Positions 16,393 to 25,915 of a DNA stretch of 64,000 nt are shown here, piece by piece. Numbering within the stretch: position 1 is the first letter of the stretch; every line of letters begins with the position of its first letter. Below the pieces are notes generated by a model. The model was not told the origin of the DNA. It ran no database searches and saw nothing but the letters and a program-made list of their open reading frames with translations. Source of the stretch: Paenibacillus sp. J5C2022 (GTDB taxonomy: Bacteria; Bacillota; Bacilli; Paenibacillales; Paenibacillaceae). Position numbers and translations under genes: made by a program. The stretch spans positions 62,001-126,000 of the forward strand of contig NZ_JAOQJC010000009.1 of NCBI RefSeq assembly GCF_025567625.1, given 5' to 3'.

Positions 16393-17931
16393 ATGAATAA
16401 CAATCGGAACATTATCGTACTGGACACCACATTGCGTGACGGCGAACAGGTGCCGGGAGCGAAATTGAACGTCTATCAGAAAGTGGAATTTGCCCGACAA
16501 CTGCAGCGGCTCCGAGTGGACATCGTCGAAGCCGGCTTCCCCGCTTCCTCGCAGGGCGACTTTCTCGCCGTGCAAGAGATTGCCAAAGCCGTAGGCGACA
16601 GCATGTCCGTTACCGCGCTTGCCAGAGCCGTCAAGAACGATATCGACGCCGTATATGAGAGCATCAAGGCGGCGCACGATCCCTTCATCCATATCGTACT
16701 GGGCACTTCCAACGTCCATGTAGAGAAGAAGTTCAACCGCTCCAAGGACGCCGTAATGGAGATGGGCGTCGAAGCGGTGAAATACGCCAGGACGCTGCTC
16801 CCGCAGGTGCAGTATTCCACGGAAGACGCGTCCAGATCGGAATTCGAATACTTGTGGAAGACAATCGAAGCTGTGGTGAGAGCCGGAGCGACCATCATCA
16901 ACGTTCCCGACACCGTCGGATACGCCGAGCCGGAGGAATTCGGCGACCTGATCCGGCGCATTAACGAACGATTGAAGAACGTCAATGATGAGGTCATTCT
17001 CAGTGTGCATTGCCACAACGATCTGGGCCTTGCGACGGCCAACACGCTCAGTGCAATCAAGAACGGCGCGGACAAAATCGAAGTGACGATTAACGGGCTG
17101 GGCGAAAGAGCCGGCAACACTTCCCTGGAGGAAGTCGTCATGGCGCTTAAAGTCAGACAAAACCGCTACGGCTGCACGACCAACATTCAAACCAGGGAGC
17201 TGCTTGCCACCTCCAGACTGTTAACACATCTGACAGGCCTGGACGTGCAGGTGAACAAGGCCATTACCGGGGACAACGCCTTCGCCCATTCTTCCGGCAT
17301 TCATCAGGACGGATTGCTCAAGGATAAAAATGTGTATGAAATTATGTCCCCCGAGGAAGTGGGAGCGGAGAGCATGGAGCTTGTGCTGACCGCCCGCTCC
17401 GGACGGCATGCCTTCAAGCACGCCGTTGCCAAGCTGGGCTTCGATACCGGCAACGACGCCGGATTCGAAGAGCTGTTCCAGGAGTTCCTGAAGCTCGCGG
17501 ATCTGAAGAAGGAAGTGTACGATCACGATGTATTCTACCTGGTGAACAGGCACCGGGAGCAAGCGGAGAACACTGTGCCATTGTATGAGCTGACGGCGTT
17601 CCGGGTCGTCACGGACGGGGAGCGGCCGCAAGCCGTCGTCGAGCTGAAGCGCGGCGGCGAAGCGCTCAGAGGAGAAGCGACCGGAGACGGGCCGATCGAC
17701 GCGTTATACAGTGCGATCAAGACATTGACCGGTGTGGAAGTGACGCTGCAGCACTATAAGGTGAACAGCATCTCCCGGGGGAAAGAGGCCATCGGCCGCG
17801 CCGTCATCGGACTCCATTACAAGGGCAAGGCGTATATCGGCCGCGCTATGGAGACGGATATTTTGAAAGCAAGCGCGCTCGCGTTCCTGAACGCTCTTAA
17901 TGCGGCGCTGCTGAACAAGGAGGAAGCGTAA
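16393..17931 (+). CDS. leuA: 2-isopropylmalate synthase
   Basis: LeuA joins acetyl-CoA and 2-ketoisovalerate, the first committed step of leucine synthesis. The 512-residue protein has the catalytic TIM barrel ('LDTTLRDGEQVPG' at 10-22; metal ligands His206 and His208 in 'SVHCHNDLGLA'; 'GLGERAGNTSLEE') and a C-terminal regulatory domain from about residue 390 that binds leucine. AAGGAGG precedes the ATG. A T-box with a leucine specifier lies upstream, although about 725 nt of repeat DNA separates them. Its stop overlaps the next ATG (TAATG). No other leucine gene is beside it, so the pathway is split. Confidence 0.95.
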   Translation: MNNNRNIIVLDTTLRDGEQVPGAKLNVYQKVEFARQLQRLRVDIVEAGFPASSQGDFLAVQEIAKAVGDSMSVTALARAVKNDIDAVYESIKAAHDPFIHIVLGTSNVHVEKKFNRSKDAVMEMGVEAVKYARTLLPQVQYSTEDASRSEFEYLWKTIEAVVRAGATIINVPDTVGYAEPEEFGDLIRRINERLKNVNDEVILSVHCHNDLGLATANTLSAIKNGADKIEVTINGLGERAGNTSLEEVVMALKVRQNRYGCTTNIQTRELLATSRLLTHLTGLDVQVNKAITGDNAFAHSSGIHQDGLLKDKNVYEIMSPEEVGAESMELVLTARSGRHAFKHAVAKLGFDTGNDAGFEELFQEFLKLADLKKEVYDHDVFYLVNRHREQAENTVPLYELTAFRVVTDGERPQAVVELKRGGEALRGEATGDGPIDALYSAIKTLTGVEVTLQHYKVNSISRGKEAIGRAVIGLHYKGKAYIGRAMETDILKASALAFLNALNAALLNKEEA

Positions 17932-18404
17932 TGTCATTGAAAGCAAGCCCACAGCGCATACAAAACTTGCTGCACGAAGCAGGATACGCCCACACCGTTA
18001 TCGAGCTGCCGGACAGCATGCGGACGGCCCAGGAAGCCGCCGACGCCATAGGCTGCGATGTCGCCCAGATTGCTAAATCAATTATTTTCCGCATGAGCGC
18101 GTCCGACGCTCCGCTCCTGGTCGTAGCCAGCGGCGTCAACCGCGTGAACGAGAAGGCAATATCCAGGCAGGTTCATGACAAGCTGCTGAAGGCGGATGCG
18201 GATTTCGTACGGGAACGAACGGGATTCCCTATTGGAGGCGTAGCCCCGATCGGCCATTCCGAGCCCGTCACGACGATTATTGACAAGGATCTGCTGCAAT
18301 ACCCCACCTTGTGGGCGGCAGCCGGTCATCCGAGGGCTGTATTCGAGCTGACGCCCGATGACTTGACGGCTATGACTCAAGGACAAGTCATGTCCATAAA
18401 ATAA
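17931..18404 (+). CDS. YbaK/EbsC-family aminoacyl-tRNA deacylase
   Basis: The 157-residue protein is a complete single-domain member of the YbaK/ProX editing family, which removes wrong amino acids from tRNAs. Characteristic stretches are 'AAQIAKSIIFR'-like 'VAQIAKSIIFRMS', 'VVASGVNRVNEKAI' and 'GFPIGGVAPIGH'. The conserved lysine expected for activity is in 'IAKSI' near residue 49. Translational coupling to leuA through TAATG suggests one transcript. The exact tRNA substrate cannot be told. Confidence 0.88.
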   Translation: MSLKASPQRIQNLLHEAGYAHTVIELPDSMRTAQEAADAIGCDVAQIAKSIIFRMSASDAPLLVVASGVNRVNEKAISRQVHDKLLKADADFVRERTGFPIGGVAPIGHSEPVTTIIDKDLLQYPTLWAAAGHPRAVFELTPDDLTAMTQGQVMSIK

Positions 18405-18411
18405 AAAAGCA

Positions 18412-18455
18412 CCCCGCTCCTTGGATTGGAGGCTGCTCCGAGCGAAGGAGCGGGG
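18412..18455 (-). terminator. Rho-independent terminator of the DUF2515 gene
   Basis: CCCCGCTCCTT (18412-18422) pairs with AAGGAGCGGGG (18445-18455). Read on the minus strand, it is followed by TGCTTTTTTATTTTA, so it ends the minus-strand gene. It may also slow plus-strand transcription from leuA. Confidence 0.8.
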
Positions 18456-18476
18456 ACAATGGAACTCGCCACAACC

Positions 18477-19814
18477 TTATCGCCGCCCCTTGCTCTTCTC
18501 CCGATGAGCCGCCAATACGGCCAGCTCCAGCTTGTTCAGCATAAGCCGATATTCATTCGTCATCTGGAATTGCGGCGGGAACGGCAGATCCCGGAAGTAC
18601 GGCTTTACTTGCTCTACGCTCCGGAACCAATCCCCTCTCTTCGGCTGCTTCAGCGATTGATCACGCCACGACGATTCCAGCGAAGGGCTGTATATGGGGG
18701 ACACCCCCGGCTTCAAGCGACCTCCGATCAGCTTCTCCTTATAATAGCGGCCGGGCGGCGCCTTGCGGACGGAAGCGAACAGCATAGGTGCGTAATCCGC
18801 ACGGGAGCCGGTATGCTTCACCGCTGCGGCGAAGCTTCTGGCTCCCTCATATACGGGGGCAATGCCGAACAGAACGGCATATAGCCGCTTGCCGAACTGA
18901 ATCCGTTCATCGGGATCTCCGAACCGTTCCAGAATCAGTCCCGCGAGCTCCAGCTCCCCCTCAGCCTCCCCCTTGCCGCTTCCATAGGGGAACAGCACGG
19001 CGTTCAGCTGAAGCAGAGATTGCATGCCGAAGAACAACGTTCCCAGCACATGCTTCTGGAAGTAGCCATCCTCCACCACACGCTCTTGAATATATTGCTG
19101 CTCGTTCACGATGAGAGCGGTCGACAGCAGCGCGGAATCGCGTTCGCGCCAGAACTGCTTCCACACCGGGAGCATGAAGCGCGACACGCCTAAGGCGGGA
19201 AGCAGATGGAACAGGCTGCGTCCCTCGCGGATGCTCCATTGATACAGCAGCAGCTGCGGGTATGCATCGCCGAAAATAAGAGCATTGGCCCGCTCCAGAA
19301 ACAGAAAGATGTCCTGTCGTTGCTTTGACGTCAGCAACCGGGGCAGCCATTCTCCCTGCAGATCCGTCATATTCCATCCCCCGTTGCGGGATACGAGATG
19401 GGCAAGCAGAGCCCAGTGCAGCTCGGGCATCTGAAAATACATGCTGCGATAAGCTTCCGTACGTGTCAGATTATTGCGGTTCAGCTCAGCCGTCTCCGAC
19501 CGGATGCGCTCAATAAGCATAAGCTCATCCGCCTTCCATTGCCCGTGCAAACTATCGAAAGGCCCCGCAGCGTCCGCTGCGTCTTCCTCATCAGCCGAGC
19601 CGGCTTCCGACAGCTCCAGTCTGGCGCAGGCATCCATCAGCTTGGCCACGGCGGAAGGAGACAGCTTGAGCGGCTGCGCTTCGGCAATCAGTTCCTTCGC
19701 GGCATGCATGGACTTCCACTTGCCGATCGCGTAAGACAGCGCTGCTCCCGGCAACGCCGCCAGATGTGTGATGAAATGGCCTATCGCATGAATATAACGG
19801 CTTTTTTTCGCCAT
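18477..19814 (-). CDS. DUF2515 family protein (YppC-like)
   Basis: The 445-residue protein resembles Bacillus YppC (DUF2515), of unknown function. The best-preserved family stretches are 'NNLTRTEAYRSMYFQMPELHWALLAHLVSRNGGWNMTDL' (about 115-153) and 'YFQKHVLGTLFFGMQSLLQLNAVLFPYG'. The chain is largely helical, with no signal peptide, no catalytic motif and a basic C-terminus. It is a single gene ending in its own terminator. Because of its distribution in spore-formers, a sporulation or stress link is possible but not shown here. Confidence 0.78.
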   Translation of the reverse strand: MAKKSRYIHAIGHFITHLAALPGAALSYAIGKWKSMHAAKELIAEAQPLKLSPSAVAKLMDACARLELSEAGSADEEDAADAAGPFDSLHGQWKADELMLIERIRSETAELNRNNLTRTEAYRSMYFQMPELHWALLAHLVSRNGGWNMTDLQGEWLPRLLTSKQRQDIFLFLERANALIFGDAYPQLLLYQWSIREGRSLFHLLPALGVSRFMLPVWKQFWRERDSALLSTALIVNEQQYIQERVVEDGYFQKHVLGTLFFGMQSLLQLNAVLFPYGSGKGEAEGELELAGLILERFGDPDERIQFGKRLYAVLFGIAPVYEGARSFAAAVKHTGSRADYAPMLFASVRKAPPGRYYKEKLIGGRLKPGVSPIYSPSLESSWRDQSLKQPKRGDWFRSVEQVKPYFRDLPFPPQFQMTNEYRLMLNKLELAVLAAHREKSKGRR

Positions 19815-19993
19815 GACACCCCCTCCTTCCTACCTCTCTACAATCATTATCCACAACTGCCAATACTCGCATACTTATGGATACTGTATGCAGAAGGGTG
19901 GCACGATGCTTAACCGGCAGGGAAAGTGTATACTGAAGGTAGCGACGTCAAGCATAAGCGAGATTGCGGATGCAGTTGAAGGAGGAAGCGAGC

Positions 19994-20686
19994 ATGTGCG
20001 GCCGATATACGATTACCATTACGCTGGAGGAGCTGATGACGCGATACGGGGTTATCGATACGAACGTGCCTTGGCATCGGCCCAGATACAATGTGGCGCC
20101 GGGGCAGCTTGTGCCGGCAGTCATCCATGATGGGGAGAAGTATCGGCTGGGTCAGCTGAAGTGGGGGCTTGTGCCGCCGTGGGCTCCCGATGCGAAGGTC
20201 GGCTTCAAAATGATCAATGCGCGAGCAGAGACGGCCGCTGGCAAGCCGGCGTTCCGCGAAGCGTTCCGCCGCAAGCGATGCATCATACCGGCTGACGGCT
20301 TCTACGAGTGGAAGAAGACCAAAAATGGCAAGCAGCCGATGCGCATCATTGCCAAGGAGCGCCCTCTCTTCAGCATGGCCGGGTTGTATGAGACGTGGAT
20401 AGCGCCTGACGGCGGCAAGCTGGCTACATGCACCATCCTGACAACCGAGCCTAACGCTCTCGTTGCGCCGATCCACGACCGCATGCCTGTCATTCTGCAA
20501 GCGCAGGACGAAGCGCTCTGGCTCGATCGAGGAACCGGTCTTGAGCAGCTGTCCTTGCTGATGAAGCCCTATCCTGCGGAAGCGATGGAAGCTTATCCCG
20601 TCGGTCAGGCGGTAGGCAGCGTACGCAATGACGACGCCACGCTGATCGAGCCGCAGCACGAGGACGAGCAGTTGGGGTTGTGGTGA
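19994..20686 (+). CDS. SOS response-associated peptidase, SRAP/YedK (HMCES) family
   Basis: SRAP proteins crosslink covalently to abasic sites in single-stranded DNA and protect them. The start is the ATG at 19994 (after GGAGGAAG), which puts the catalytic Cys at position 2 (MCGRYT) to be exposed by methionine removal. Upstream in-frame codons are rejected for that reason. Other active-site residues are Asn75 (INARAET), Glu105 (GFYEWKK) and His161 (HDRMPVIL). The length of 230 residues is normal. It is a single gene with a hairpin after the stop. Confidence 0.93.
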   Translation: MCGRYTITITLEELMTRYGVIDTNVPWHRPRYNVAPGQLVPAVIHDGEKYRLGQLKWGLVPPWAPDAKVGFKMINARAETAAGKPAFREAFRRKRCIIPADGFYEWKKTKNGKQPMRIIAKERPLFSMAGLYETWIAPDGGKLATCTILTTEPNALVAPIHDRMPVILQAQDEALWLDRGTGLEQLSLLMKPYPAEAMEAYPVGQAVGSVRNDDATLIEPQHEDEQLGLW

Positions 20687-20714
20687 GAGGCCGCGATTTG
20701 CGGGACAAAAAGAC

Positions 20715-20764
20715 CCCCACAAAGTAGGGCTCCGCTTCGAGGTTCATTCAGGTACTTTGCGGGG
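20715..20764 (+). terminator. Hairpin after the SRAP gene
   Basis: CCCCACAAAGTA (20715-20726) pairs, with one mismatch, with TACTTTGCGGGG (20753-20764) around a 26-base loop. The following CTTTTAATTTC is only moderately T-rich, so it may be a weak terminator. Confidence 0.45.
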
Positions 20765-20791
20765 ACCCCGGAACTTTTAATTTCTATATAT

Positions 20792-20818
20792 AAAAAAACT
20801 GACCGCATGCGCGGTCAG
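20792..20818 (-). terminator. Rho-independent terminator of spoVIF
   Basis: CTGACCGC-ATGC-GCGGTCAG (20799-20818) is a perfect 8-bp hairpin. On the minus strand it is followed by seven T. It overlaps the spoVIF stop codon. Confidence 0.88.
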
Positions 20819-21102
20819 CGAAACATTCCCCATAATTTAAGTAAATGAAAGGTGTTGTTGGGGTCGATCTTCTGGGCAAGCACAAAAGATACGATTTGCT
20901 CTTCTTGTACGTCCGTCAGCTTCTCGTGCAAAATAACAGCGGCTGATTTGACCAGCTTGCGCACTTTCATTCGATCCTGCAAATCATACTTCGTCACATG
21001 GGCAAGCAGTTGGCGCATTCGGTCCTTCACCACAGGGTTTTTCAGCTTCAGCTTGACCCGCTCCACCAGCTGCGGCCGAATGCCGTAACTTTGATAACTC
21101 AT
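20815..21102 (-). CDS. spoVIF: Stage VI sporulation protein F-like
   Basis: The 95-residue small basic protein reads MSYQSYGIRPQLVERVKLK..., with 'VTKYDLQDRMKVRKLV' and a terminal 'KIDPNNTFHLLKLWGMFR'. This matches the SpoVIF family of spore-formers, linked to assembly of the mature spore coat. The ATG at 21102 is chosen because GGAGG lies 11 bases upstream; the frame could extend nine codons further. It is downstream of recG on the same strand and ends in a strong terminator. Confidence 0.8.
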   Translation of the reverse strand: MSYQSYGIRPQLVERVKLKLKNPVVKDRMRQLLAHVTKYDLQDRMKVRKLVKSAAVILHEKLTDVQEEQIVSFVLAQKIDPNNTFHLLKLWGMFR

Positions 21103-21171
21103 TGTCAGAAATGCACCTCCATCCGGCATAGGGTCTATTGAATCTATATGCCGGCGGAGGCCAATTATTGC

Positions 21172-23235
21172 CTAGTCCAGTTGTTCTCCTTGAAATAATG
21201 GGTCGCGGCGCAGCATGCTCCACAGCTTCGCATACGGATTGTCCGCGCCTGCCAGCCAGAATGCCTCACGCTCCGCCAGTTCGGCGGCATCGTCGCGCGC
21301 AAGCTCCAACACTTCATAGTCGCTGACCATATCCGCCACCCGAAATTCCGGCAAGCCGCTCTGCTTCGTGCCGAAGAAATCGCCGGGACCGCGCAACTCC
21401 AGATCGCGCCGGGCCACCTCGAAGCCGTCGTTCGTCTCCGTCATCACCTTCATCCGTTCCCGCCCCGTCTCCGACTTGGGATCGGCCACGAGTACGCAGT
21501 AGGACTGGTGCTCCCCCCGGCCGACGCGCCCCCGCAGCTGATGAAGCTGGGAGAGGCCGAACCGTTCTGCATCCATAATGATCATCACAGTAGCGTTAGG
21601 CACGTCCACTCCAACCTCGACAACGGTAGTCGATACCAGCACATGTGTATCGTTGACTGCGAAGCTGCCCATCACCTCATCCTTCTCGGAAGCCGTCATT
21701 CGCCCATGGAGCAATCCCACCCGCAAGTCCGGGAATGCTCCGGAGATCGCCATATGCAAGTCGATCGCATTCTGCACCTCCAGCTTCTCCGACTCCTCGA
21801 TCAGCGGACAGATGACATAGGCTTGCCGCCCCGCCGCGACTTGCTTGCGGATGAAGCCAAGCGCGCGATCCAGAGCGTCATGCTTTACCCAATACGTTTT
21901 GATCGGCTTGCGCCCATGCGGCATCTCCTTGATCGTCGATACGTCCATATCGCCGAAGGCTGTAATGGCAAGCGTGCGCGGAATGGGCGTCGCCGTCATC
22001 GTCAACACATCCGGATTGCCGCCCTTGTGCCGCAGTATGCTCCGCTGGTTCACTCCGAATCGATGCTGCTCGTCCGTCACCACCAGTCCAAGATTGTGGA
22101 AGTACACATCGTCCTGAATAAGCGCGTGCGTGCCAACGATAACATTGATGATGCCCATCTGCAGCCCCGCCAGCAGATCCCGCCGCCTCTTCTCCGTCAG
22201 GCTGCCGGTCAACAAGCCGACCTGCAGGCCGGTGGTCTCGAACAATCGCTGCAGACTTCTCGCATGCTGCTCCGCCAGTATTTCCGTCGGGACCATCAGC
22301 GCCCCTTGATACCCTGCCTTGACGGTTCCATAGAGCGCAATGGCGGCGACGACCGTCTTGCCGGAGCCGACATCGCCCTGCAGCAGCCGGTTCATGCCGC
22401 TGGGACGGCGCATATCCACCAGAATCTCGTTCACGGCACGCTTCTGCCCGTCCGTCAATTGGAACGGAAGGGTGTCCGCGAAGCCTCGAATGACGTCGCT
22501 GTCCACCCGAATCGCGATCCCGTCCTGGCGCCGTCGGTTCATCGCACGGTAAGCCTGCAGCTTCAACTGGAACAGGAACAGCTCCTCATACACCATGCGC
22601 CTGCGCGCTTCCCCGCCTTCTTGCGTATCGCCGGGAAGATGAAGCCGCCGTACCGCCTCAGCCCTTGTCATGAGCCGATGCCTGTCCACCAGCTCATCGG
22701 GCAGATTCTCCTCAATCATGCTGCCATACTGCGTGAGAGCGGTCAGCATCGCCTTGCGCATCCAGCTCTGCGTAATGCTGCCCCCTACAGAATAGACCGG
22801 CTGAAGCGTATCTCGCTTGGCGGACTCCCGATCGTCGGGGAACTCCGAATCCGTCACCGTTATTTGCCTTCGCTGCTGATCCCACTTGCCCGTCAGCATC
22901 ACTTCGCGTTCAAGCGCAAGCTGCTCGCGCAAGAAGTGGCGATTGAACCAGACGGCCGTTACGAGCAGGCCGCCCACCTCCACCTTGCAGCTTAATCTTG
23001 ACTTGCCCCGTCCGTAGCGCTGCAGAACAGGCACACTGCACACCCGGCCAATGACGGTCGCCTTGTCCCCGTTCTTCACTTCCGTCAGCTCGCGAACCCG
23101 GTAATCCTCATAGCGGAACGGGAAGTAATCCAGCAAGTCGCTTATCGTATGAATGCCAAAGGCGTGAAGCTCCCCTTCCTTCAGAGCGCTCACGCCTTTC
23201 AATTGCCTGACAGGTATCTCATTCATGCTTACCAT
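21172..23235 (-). CDS. recG: ATP-dependent DNA helicase RecG
   Basis: RecG regresses stalled replication forks and drives branch migration. The 687-residue protein has the N-terminal wedge domain with an OB fold (about 60-130), then superfamily-2 motifs: Walker A GDVGSGKT (287-294), DEQH (388-391), 'TATPIPRTL', 'LLHGRMTASEKDEVM' and 'QLHQLRGRVGRGEHQSYC'. The C-terminal 'ELRGPGDFFGTKQSGLPEFRVAD' is diagnostic. The ATG at 23235 or the one three codons later is the start. It follows the degV gene by four bases, so they are one operon with fakA. Confidence 0.97.
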   Translation of the reverse strand: MVSMNEIPVRQLKGVSALKEGELHAFGIHTISDLLDYFPFRYEDYRVRELTEVKNGDKATVIGRVCSVPVLQRYGRGKSRLSCKVEVGGLLVTAVWFNRHFLREQLALEREVMLTGKWDQQRRQITVTDSEFPDDRESAKRDTLQPVYSVGGSITQSWMRKAMLTALTQYGSMIEENLPDELVDRHRLMTRAEAVRRLHLPGDTQEGGEARRRMVYEELFLFQLKLQAYRAMNRRRQDGIAIRVDSDVIRGFADTLPFQLTDGQKRAVNEILVDMRRPSGMNRLLQGDVGSGKTVVAAIALYGTVKAGYQGALMVPTEILAEQHARSLQRLFETTGLQVGLLTGSLTEKRRRDLLAGLQMGIINVIVGTHALIQDDVYFHNLGLVVTDEQHRFGVNQRSILRHKGGNPDVLTMTATPIPRTLAITAFGDMDVSTIKEMPHGRKPIKTYWVKHDALDRALGFIRKQVAAGRQAYVICPLIEESEKLEVQNAIDLHMAISGAFPDLRVGLLHGRMTASEKDEVMGSFAVNDTHVLVSTTVVEVGVDVPNATVMIIMDAERFGLSQLHQLRGRVGRGEHQSYCVLVADPKSETGRERMKVMTETNDGFEVARRDLELRGPGDFFGTKQSGLPEFRVADMVSDYEVLELARDDAAELAEREAFWLAGADNPYAKLWSMLRRDPLFQGEQLD

Positions 23236-23239
23236 CGCT

Positions 23240-24097
23240 TCACACCCTGTACATAAATACGGCGGACGTGCCGGGACCGGTATGCGTGCCGATAACGGAA
23301 CCTACCGTCGTATAACCCGTCTCTTGCACGTTCATTTCCGCTTTCAGCCGCTCTTCCAGCTCTGCAGCCGACCCGGGAACATCTGTCCAAGCCATGACCA
23401 TGCCTACGGGATCGTCGCCGAACGAGTCCTTCAGCATGGCCACAATGCGGGAGACGGCCTTCTTGCTGCCCCTCACCTTGTCCACGGAATAGACGCCGCC
23501 ATTCTCGTCCAACGAGAGGATTGGCTTAATATTGAGCAGAGATCCCAGCACGGCGGAGGCTCTTCCGATCCGGCCGCCCTTGTGCAAGTAATCCAGCGTA
23601 TCTACCAGAAAATATAATTGCACACCGCTGCGCAGGCGCTCCAGCTCCGCCAGAATGACCTCCTTCGACTCCCCTGCAGCCGCAAGCTCCGCCGCCTTCA
23701 CGACCTGCATGCCGATGCCGTAGGAAGCCGACTTCGAGTCCACCACGGCAATATCGCCGTCGCCATCCTCCAGCATGGACTGCGCGATCGTAGCGGATTG
23801 ATAAGTCCCGCTCAAGATGGCCGCCAGATGAATGGAAATAATCGGCCCTTCCGGATCTTCCTCAAGCAGCCGCTCATAGACTTCGCTGAATTCCACAGGC
23901 GACGGCTGCGACGTAGTAGGCAGAGCGGATGAAGATTTCAATTTGCTGTAGAACTGCTCCGCTTCAATCGTCACCGCATCCTGATAGGTATCCTCCCCGA
24001 AGTGCACCTTGAGCGGTACCATCGTAATGCCAAGCCGTTCACGCACCTGCCGCGGAATATCGGACGTGCTGTCCGTCACGATACGAACGTTCCCCAC
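23240..24097 (-). CDS. DegV family fatty acid-binding protein (FakB-like)
   Basis: FakB proteins hold a fatty acid in a deep tunnel while FakA phosphorylates its carboxylate. The 285-residue protein has the two-domain DegV fold: 'IVTDSTSDIP' at the N-terminus, 'LPTTSQPSPVEFSEVYE' (the Thr-Ser pair that binds the carboxylate), and 'HKGGRIGRASAVLGSLLNIKPIL'. GTG start after AAGGGTG. It follows fakA by 33 bases, placing acceptor and kinase together; the pair would feed exogenous fatty acids into phospholipid synthesis. Confidence 0.92.
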   Translation of the reverse strand: MGNVRIVTDSTSDIPRQVRERLGITMVPLKVHFGEDTYQDAVTIEAEQFYSKLKSSSALPTTSQPSPVEFSEVYERLLEEDPEGPIISIHLAAILSGTYQSATIAQSMLEDGDGDIAVVDSKSASYGIGMQVVKAAELAAAGESKEVILAELERLRSGVQLYFLVDTLDYLHKGGRIGRASAVLGSLLNIKPILSLDENGGVYSVDKVRGSKKAVSRIVAMLKDSFGDDPVGMVMAWTDVPGSAAELEERLKAEMNVQETGYTTVGSVIGTHTGPGTSAVFMYRV

Positions 24098-24130
24098 CTT
24101 GTATCACCCTTCCCACACTTCAATCATTCG

Positions 24131-25897
24131 TTATTCCACAGCGAACAGATAAGGGTACATCGGTTGCCCGCCATGCTGCATGTCCAGATCCAGGTCCGGG
24201 TATTCCGCTTCCACCCACTCCATTAACGCGGCTGTAATCTCGGGCTGTGCATCCTCTCCCGCAAGCACCGTCAGCACATCGCCGTCATCCTCCAGCATAC
24301 GGCTTAGCAAAGTCTGGCATACGGCCAGCAACTGCCCGTCGGAAGCCACAATCGTCTTCTCCCGGATGCCGATATAATCGCCTTCCTGAATGTCGATGCC
24401 ATCCATCGTCGTATTGCGCACCGCCTTGGTAACTTGACCGGATACGACGCTGGCGGCCGCGGCCGTCATCCATTCCGCATTGCGCTCCGGCGCCTCCTCC
24501 TCCTTGAATGCCAGCATGGCGGACAAGCCTTGAGGGATCGTGCGCGTCGGAATGACGGAGACGCTTCGCTCGCTGAGTTCGGCGGCTTGCTCAGCAGCCA
24601 ATATAATATTGCTGTTGTTCGGGAGCAAGAAGATATGATCAGCGGATAAGGCATCAATCGCCGTCAAGAAATCCTCCGTGCTTGGATTCATCGTCTGTCC
24701 GCCGGACAACACGGTGTCCACGTCATTGGAGCGAAACAGCTCCTTCGTGCCTTCCCCAAGCGCGACGGCAATGATGCCGTAAGGCGCTCGCTCGTACACT
24801 TGTCCGGGAGGCATGCCGTTCACAGCTTGGCCCGCCAGCAGCTGGGCCGAGGAGATATCCGCGCCGCTGACGCTTGCAGGGTCCTCCTGCAGCAGCTCCC
24901 GGTGCTGCTCGCGCATATTCAGAATATGAATATCCGTCAGTTCTCCGTATGGAAGAGCCAGATTGATCACATCTCCCGGCTTGCGGGAATGAACATGAAC
25001 TTTAATGATATCGTCTTCTACGATAACCAGTATAGAGTCTCCATCCTTCTCCAGCGACCGTTTGAAAGCGGATTCATCAAAAAATACCGCTGAATGGCTG
25101 CCAAGCCTCCGATTTATAAAAAATTCCATATCGTATGGAAAGTGAATTTCGTCCGTGGACAGCCGCGCCTGGGCGTTATGATGGGCAGTTATCTGCGACA
25201 AGGCAGTTGGCACGGTCACCTGCTCCGGAGGAGCGGCTTCAGAAGGCATGAACACCATGTCCCCGTATTCTCCGGCTTCCCCTTCCTTCAAGTAGCGAAG
25301 GAACCCCTCATAAATATAGACAAGACCTTGTCCGCCGGAATCGACAACGCCCACTTGCTTCAACACGGGAAGAAGATCCGGTGTGCGCGCCAACGCTTCG
25401 TTCGCCTTGCGATGCACTTCCTCCATCAGTTCCTCCACGTTCGTGGAACGGCGGGCATACTGCACGGCATGCTTGGCCGCTTCTTTGGCAACGGTAAGAA
25501 TCGTGCCTTCAACAGGCTTCACTACTGCCTTGTAAGCCAGATCCACTCCGTGCTGCAAGGCAGCCGCAAGCTCCATTGCCGTCGCTTCGTTCAAAGCTGA
25601 CAACGACTTCGAGAAGCCTCTGAACAATTGGGACAAGATAACGCCGGAGTTGCCTCTCGCTCCCATCAGCAATCCTTTTGACAACGCCTCCGCGGTTTTG
25701 CCGATGTGCTCGGAAGCACGGCTTCTAAGCTCGCGAACGCCGGAGCTCATCGTCAAGTTCATATTCGTGCCGGTATCCCCATCCGGAACCGGAAATACGT
25801 TTAATGCATTCACCTTCTCAGCGTTGCGCTGCAGCAATTCAGCGCCAATCATCGCCATAGCGGCAAAGTCCGTTCCGTTAATAGAGCGCTTACCCAA
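24131..25897 (-). CDS. fakA: Fatty acid kinase subunit FakA (DhaL/DAK2-domain, YloV)
   Basis: FakA phosphorylates fatty acids bound to FakB. The 588-residue chain has an N-terminal ATP-binding DhaL domain ('NALNVFPVPDGDTGTNM' with the metal-binding Asp residues, about 30-46; 'GARGNSGVILSQL'). A middle domain follows, then a C-terminal EDD/DegV-like region beginning near 'YGIIAVALGEG'. The start is TTG after AGGAAGGGG. It sits between an Asp23 gene and degV, as yloV follows yloU in Bacillus. Confidence 0.92.
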   Translation of the reverse strand: MGKRSINGTDFAAMAMIGAELLQRNAEKVNALNVFPVPDGDTGTNMNLTMSSGVRELRSRASEHIGKTAEALSKGLLMGARGNSGVILSQLFRGFSKSLSALNEATAMELAAALQHGVDLAYKAVVKPVEGTILTVAKEAAKHAVQYARRSTNVEELMEEVHRKANEALARTPDLLPVLKQVGVVDSGGQGLVYIYEGFLRYLKEGEAGEYGDMVFMPSEAAPPEQVTVPTALSQITAHHNAQARLSTDEIHFPYDMEFFINRRLGSHSAVFFDESAFKRSLEKDGDSILVIVEDDIIKVHVHSRKPGDVINLALPYGELTDIHILNMREQHRELLQEDPASVSGADISSAQLLAGQAVNGMPPGQVYERAPYGIIAVALGEGTKELFRSNDVDTVLSGGQTMNPSTEDFLTAIDALSADHIFLLPNNSNIILAAEQAAELSERSVSVIPTRTIPQGLSAMLAFKEEEAPERNAEWMTAAAASVVSGQVTKAVRNTTMDGIDIQEGDYIGIREKTIVASDGQLLAVCQTLLSRMLEDDGDVLTVLAGEDAQPEITAALMEWVEAEYPDLDLDMQHGGQPMYPYLFAVE

Positions 25898-25915
25898 TGA
25901 AAATTCCCCTTCCTG

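Noticed and set aside
21508..22995. 495-codon frame antisense to recG
   Set aside because: It mirrors the RecG coding sequence; the product is a low-complexity His/Arg/Gln-rich chain without homology that I can see.
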